Positions 4,097 to 5,928 of a DNA stretch of 5,928 bases are shown one piece after another. A model generated the notes under the pieces. The model did no database searches and had not been told where the DNA came from. It saw nothing but the letters and a program-made list of their open reading frames with translations. The DNA comes from DATDYQ01 sp035288965 (GTDB lineage Archaea > Nanobdellota > Nanobdellia > SCGC-AAA011-G17 > JAGVZF01): positions 1-5,928 of the forward strand of contig DATDYQ010000103.1 of NCBI GenBank assembly GCA_035288965.1, in the 5' to 3' direction. Numbering within the stretch: position 1 is the first letter of the stretch; each line of letters begins with the position of its first letter. Made by a program: the position numbers and the translations under genes.

Positions 4097-5619
4097 AAAT
4101 ATTCTCTATGATATTAAAGAATCTTAAATTATTAATTAGATCTAAATTTTCAGCTTCAGTTGTCATTCTAGGTCCATTAATAATAGTATTATTAGTCGGA
4201 GCAGCATTTAATACATCTTCTGTTAATAATATAAGAGTTGGTGTATATGCCCCAGCTTATACTGAATTAACAACATCTGTAGTTAATGCCATAGAAAAAA
4301 ACCCTCAATTCAAAGTTCTTAAATTGAAAACAGAGCAGGATTGTCTTAATGATATTGTTTCAGGAGCTATCCATGTTTGCTTGCAATTCCCTGAAAACTT
4401 TACAGCAGCCGTTCAAGATGCTAACATAATTACATTTAATGTAGATAATTCAAGAATAAATATTGTTTATTTGTTGATAGATTCGATATCATCAGAAATT
4501 TCAGTAAAAACAACAGAGCTTTCGCAAGGCTTAACACAAGTTTTAATTGACACATTAGATACATCAAAAGCATCTGCATCAAAAAACAAGGAAGCATTAA
4601 CTTTAATGTCATCCGATAATGAAGCAATAAAACAAAAATCATCAGACATATTGGCTAATGCTAATTCAATAACAGTAAGCATAAACCCTTCAGATTATAA
4701 TCTTACAGATATCATTGAAGAAATAGATTCAAAATGCTCTAACTGTTCAACAGATGTTTTAAAAGAGATACAAACAAGCTTAACAACATTAACAACCCAA
4801 CTTACAGAACTTAATAACAAAACAGCTTTAATAAAAACAGATGTTCAACTTATTCAAACAACTTCAGCTGCAAACACACAAAAAATTACAGACCTGCAAA
4901 CAAGTTTTGAATCAACAATTTCATCAATAGACAGCATTCAAATTAAAGAAGCAGGATCTATAGCTACACCAATAAAAACAAAGATTAATCCAATATCCCA
5001 AGATAAGAAAAACTGGAACTTTTTATTTCCAACCTTAGTAGCTTTAATTATTATGTTTGTAAGCATTTTGTTAGCAACCACATTAGTTATGCGTGAAAAA
5101 AACACAGCAGCATATTTCAGGAATTTCATAACACCAACAGGAGAATTCACATTTATTATAGGAACTTTTTTATCTTGTTTAATAATATTGGTTTTTCAGT
5201 TAGCAATAATATTTGGCCAGGCATTATTCTTCTTAAAAGGAGAATTGCTTGGAATTATATTCACGGTTTTAATTTCTTTGTTGATAATAGCTTCTACGTT
5301 TATATTGCTTGGAATGATGTTAGGTTATGCATTTAAATCAGAAGAGACATCTATCTTGGCAGCCATGTCTGCATCATCTTTCTTATTATTCTTCTCTAAT
5401 ACAATTTTGCCTATAGAGACTATTCCCCCAAGTTTATCCTGGATAGCTTCATTTAATCCATTTGTGCTTTCAGATTCAATATTAAAGAAATTATTATTAT
5501 TCAAAGGATCATTTTCATCTGTAGCAACAGAACTTTATGTTTTATTAAGTTATTTAACAGTCTTTTTAATATTAACATTCTTAACAAGACAGATAACAAA
5601 AAGAAGACTTGGACAATAA
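4093..5619 (+). CDS. ABC-2 type exporter permease with large extracytoplasmic domain
   Basis: The chosen start gives 508 residues; an upstream ATG at 4069 would add 8 but lies inside the ATPase gene without benefit, while 4093 forms the classic ATGA overlap. Topology: TM1 at about 22-40, an extracytoplasmic domain of about 265 residues (41-307), then five TM segments at about 311-333, 352-380, 384-411, 418-440 and 480-498. This is the ABC-2 membrane layout, with the long TM1-TM2 loop seen in YhgE/Pip-like and related exporters. The loop begins with an alpha/beta part (NIRVGVYAPAYTEL at 46-59) and later has Ser/Thr/Gln-rich heptad stretches (about 220-285) likely to form coiled coil. It holds four cysteines (C84, C96, C215, C218) and five N-X-S/T sequons (N40, N102, N203, N217, N242). 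It forms the channel with the upstream ATPase; substrate unknown. Confidence 0.93.
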   Translation: MKIFSMILKNLKLLIRSKFSASVVILGPLIIVLLVGAAFNTSSVNNIRVGVYAPAYTELTTSVVNAIEKNPQFKVLKLKTEQDCLNDIVSGAIHVCLQFPENFTAAVQDANIITFNVDNSRINIVYLLIDSISSEISVKTTELSQGLTQVLIDTLDTSKASASKNKEALTLMSSDNEAIKQKSSDILANANSITVSINPSDYNLTDIIEEIDSKCSNCSTDVLKEIQTSLTTLTTQLTELNNKTALIKTDVQLIQTTSAANTQKITDLQTSFESTISSIDSIQIKEAGSIATPIKTKINPISQDKKNWNFLFPTLVALIIMFVSILLATTLVMREKNTAAYFRNFITPTGEFTFIIGTFLSCLIILVFQLAIIFGQALFFLKGELLGIIFTVLISLLIIASTFILLGMMLGYAFKSEETSILAAMSASSFLLFFSNTILPIETIPPSLSWIASFNPFVLSDSILKKLLLFKGSFSSVATELYVLLSYLTVFLILTFLTRQITKRRLGQ

Positions 5620-5928
5620 TTAATTTTTATAAATAAATTTATCTAGATTTTTCTTAGCTCTTTCTCTTTTTTCTTGATGTTCTTTTAAAAACCGGTTTAT
5701 TTTACCTATTAAGATTTGTTTTAATTCAGATGTTAATAATTTTCCAGATTTATAATCATCATATATTTCTTCTAATCTCTTATCATCCTCTTCAAAGAAA
5801 GTAAGCCATTGATAACTAACATCAACTTCAGGATTACCACCTTTCTTTCTATGTTCTTCTATTGTATCTCTTCCGCCTGAAAATGCATATTTCTTAATCT
5901 TCTTACTTACTTCATCTTCATTATCTGT
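5620..5928 (-). CDS. trpS: Tryptophanyl-tRNA synthetase, C-terminal part
   Basis: The minus-strand frame is open from the window edge for 102 codons to TAA at 5622-5620; the catalytic domain with HIGH and KMSKS motifs lies beyond the window. The visible part contains KYAFSGGRDTIEEHRKKGG, NPEVDVSYQWLTFFEEDD and the closing ELKQIL...FLKEHQEKRERAK helix. This is the conserved C-terminal anticodon-binding region of the archaeal/eukaryotic type of TrpRS, which differs from the bacterial type. The enzyme attaches tryptophan to its tRNA in the cytoplasm and is essential. It ends exactly at the base after the stop codon of the convergent permease gene, with no intergenic base. The motif match is strong, so identity is secure despite truncation by the window edge. 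Confidence 0.92.
   Translation of the reverse strand, partial: TDNEDEVSKKIKKYAFSGGRDTIEEHRKKGGNPEVDVSYQWLTFFEEDDKRLEEIYDDYKSGKLLTSELKQILIGKINRFLKEHQEKRERAKKNLDKFIYKN
5624..5672 (+). terminator. Possible T-rich terminator of the ABC exporter operon
   Basis: Three T tracts on the plus strand (T5 at 5624-5628, T5 at 5648-5652, T6 at 5667-5672) lie within 55 nt of the permease stop and inside the end of trpS on the other strand. Clusters of T tracts are typical hairpin-independent archaeal termination sites. The trpS codons here are Lys-rich, which alone would also give such tracts. Confidence 0.35.

Noticed and set aside
4436..4682. Two overlapping minus-strand ORFs inside the permease gene
   Set aside because: They are mirror frames of the Ser/Thr-rich extracytoplasmic domain, with no promoter at the usual spacing and no recognisable domain.
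1..5928. Search for tRNA, rRNA, CRISPR repeats, insertion sequences or attachment sites
   Set aside because: No tRNA T-loop context, spaced repeats, transposase motifs or terminal inverted repeats were seen by eye; the non-coding gaps are all short.

Overview
The window looks like a piece of a small, compact, strongly AT-rich archaeal chromosome. The evidence is the archaeal/eukaryotic-type end of a tryptophanyl-tRNA synthetase, a presenilin-like GxGD protease of the archaeal type, and TATA boxes centred about 25-28 nt upstream of nearly every start codon, which implies leaderless mRNAs. Tight gene packing and many small lineage-specific proteins suggest a DPANN lineage such as Pacearchaeota or Woesearchaeota. 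That placement is an inference, not proof.

Layout from left to right: the C-terminal part of a CYTH (CyaB/thiamine-triphosphatase-like) protein on +; a 59-residue small protein on -, ending tail-to-tail with it; a divergent promoter region; a 133-residue single-pass membrane protein on +; an AlkD-type DNA alkylation repair glycosylase on +; an unrecognised 239-residue coiled-coil protein with a four-cysteine cluster on +; a nine-TM presenilin/SPP-like intramembrane aspartyl protease on -, ending exactly where its neighbour ends; a 103-nt divergent promoter region; a two-gene ABC-2 exporter operon on + (ATPase and a permease with a large extracytoplasmic domain, joined by an ATGA overlap); and the C-terminal 102 codons of trpS on -, again abutting its neighbour with no gap.

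The genes do not form one obvious pathway. The clear functional unit is the ABC exporter. The divergent protease could be co-regulated with it, but only the shared promoter region suggests this. The most striking architecture is the combination of near-constant TATA-to-ATG spacing with three convergent gene pairs that have zero spacing or a 4-nt overlap, so transcription must end inside the opposing gene. No mobile element, CRISPR array or structural RNA gene was seen.
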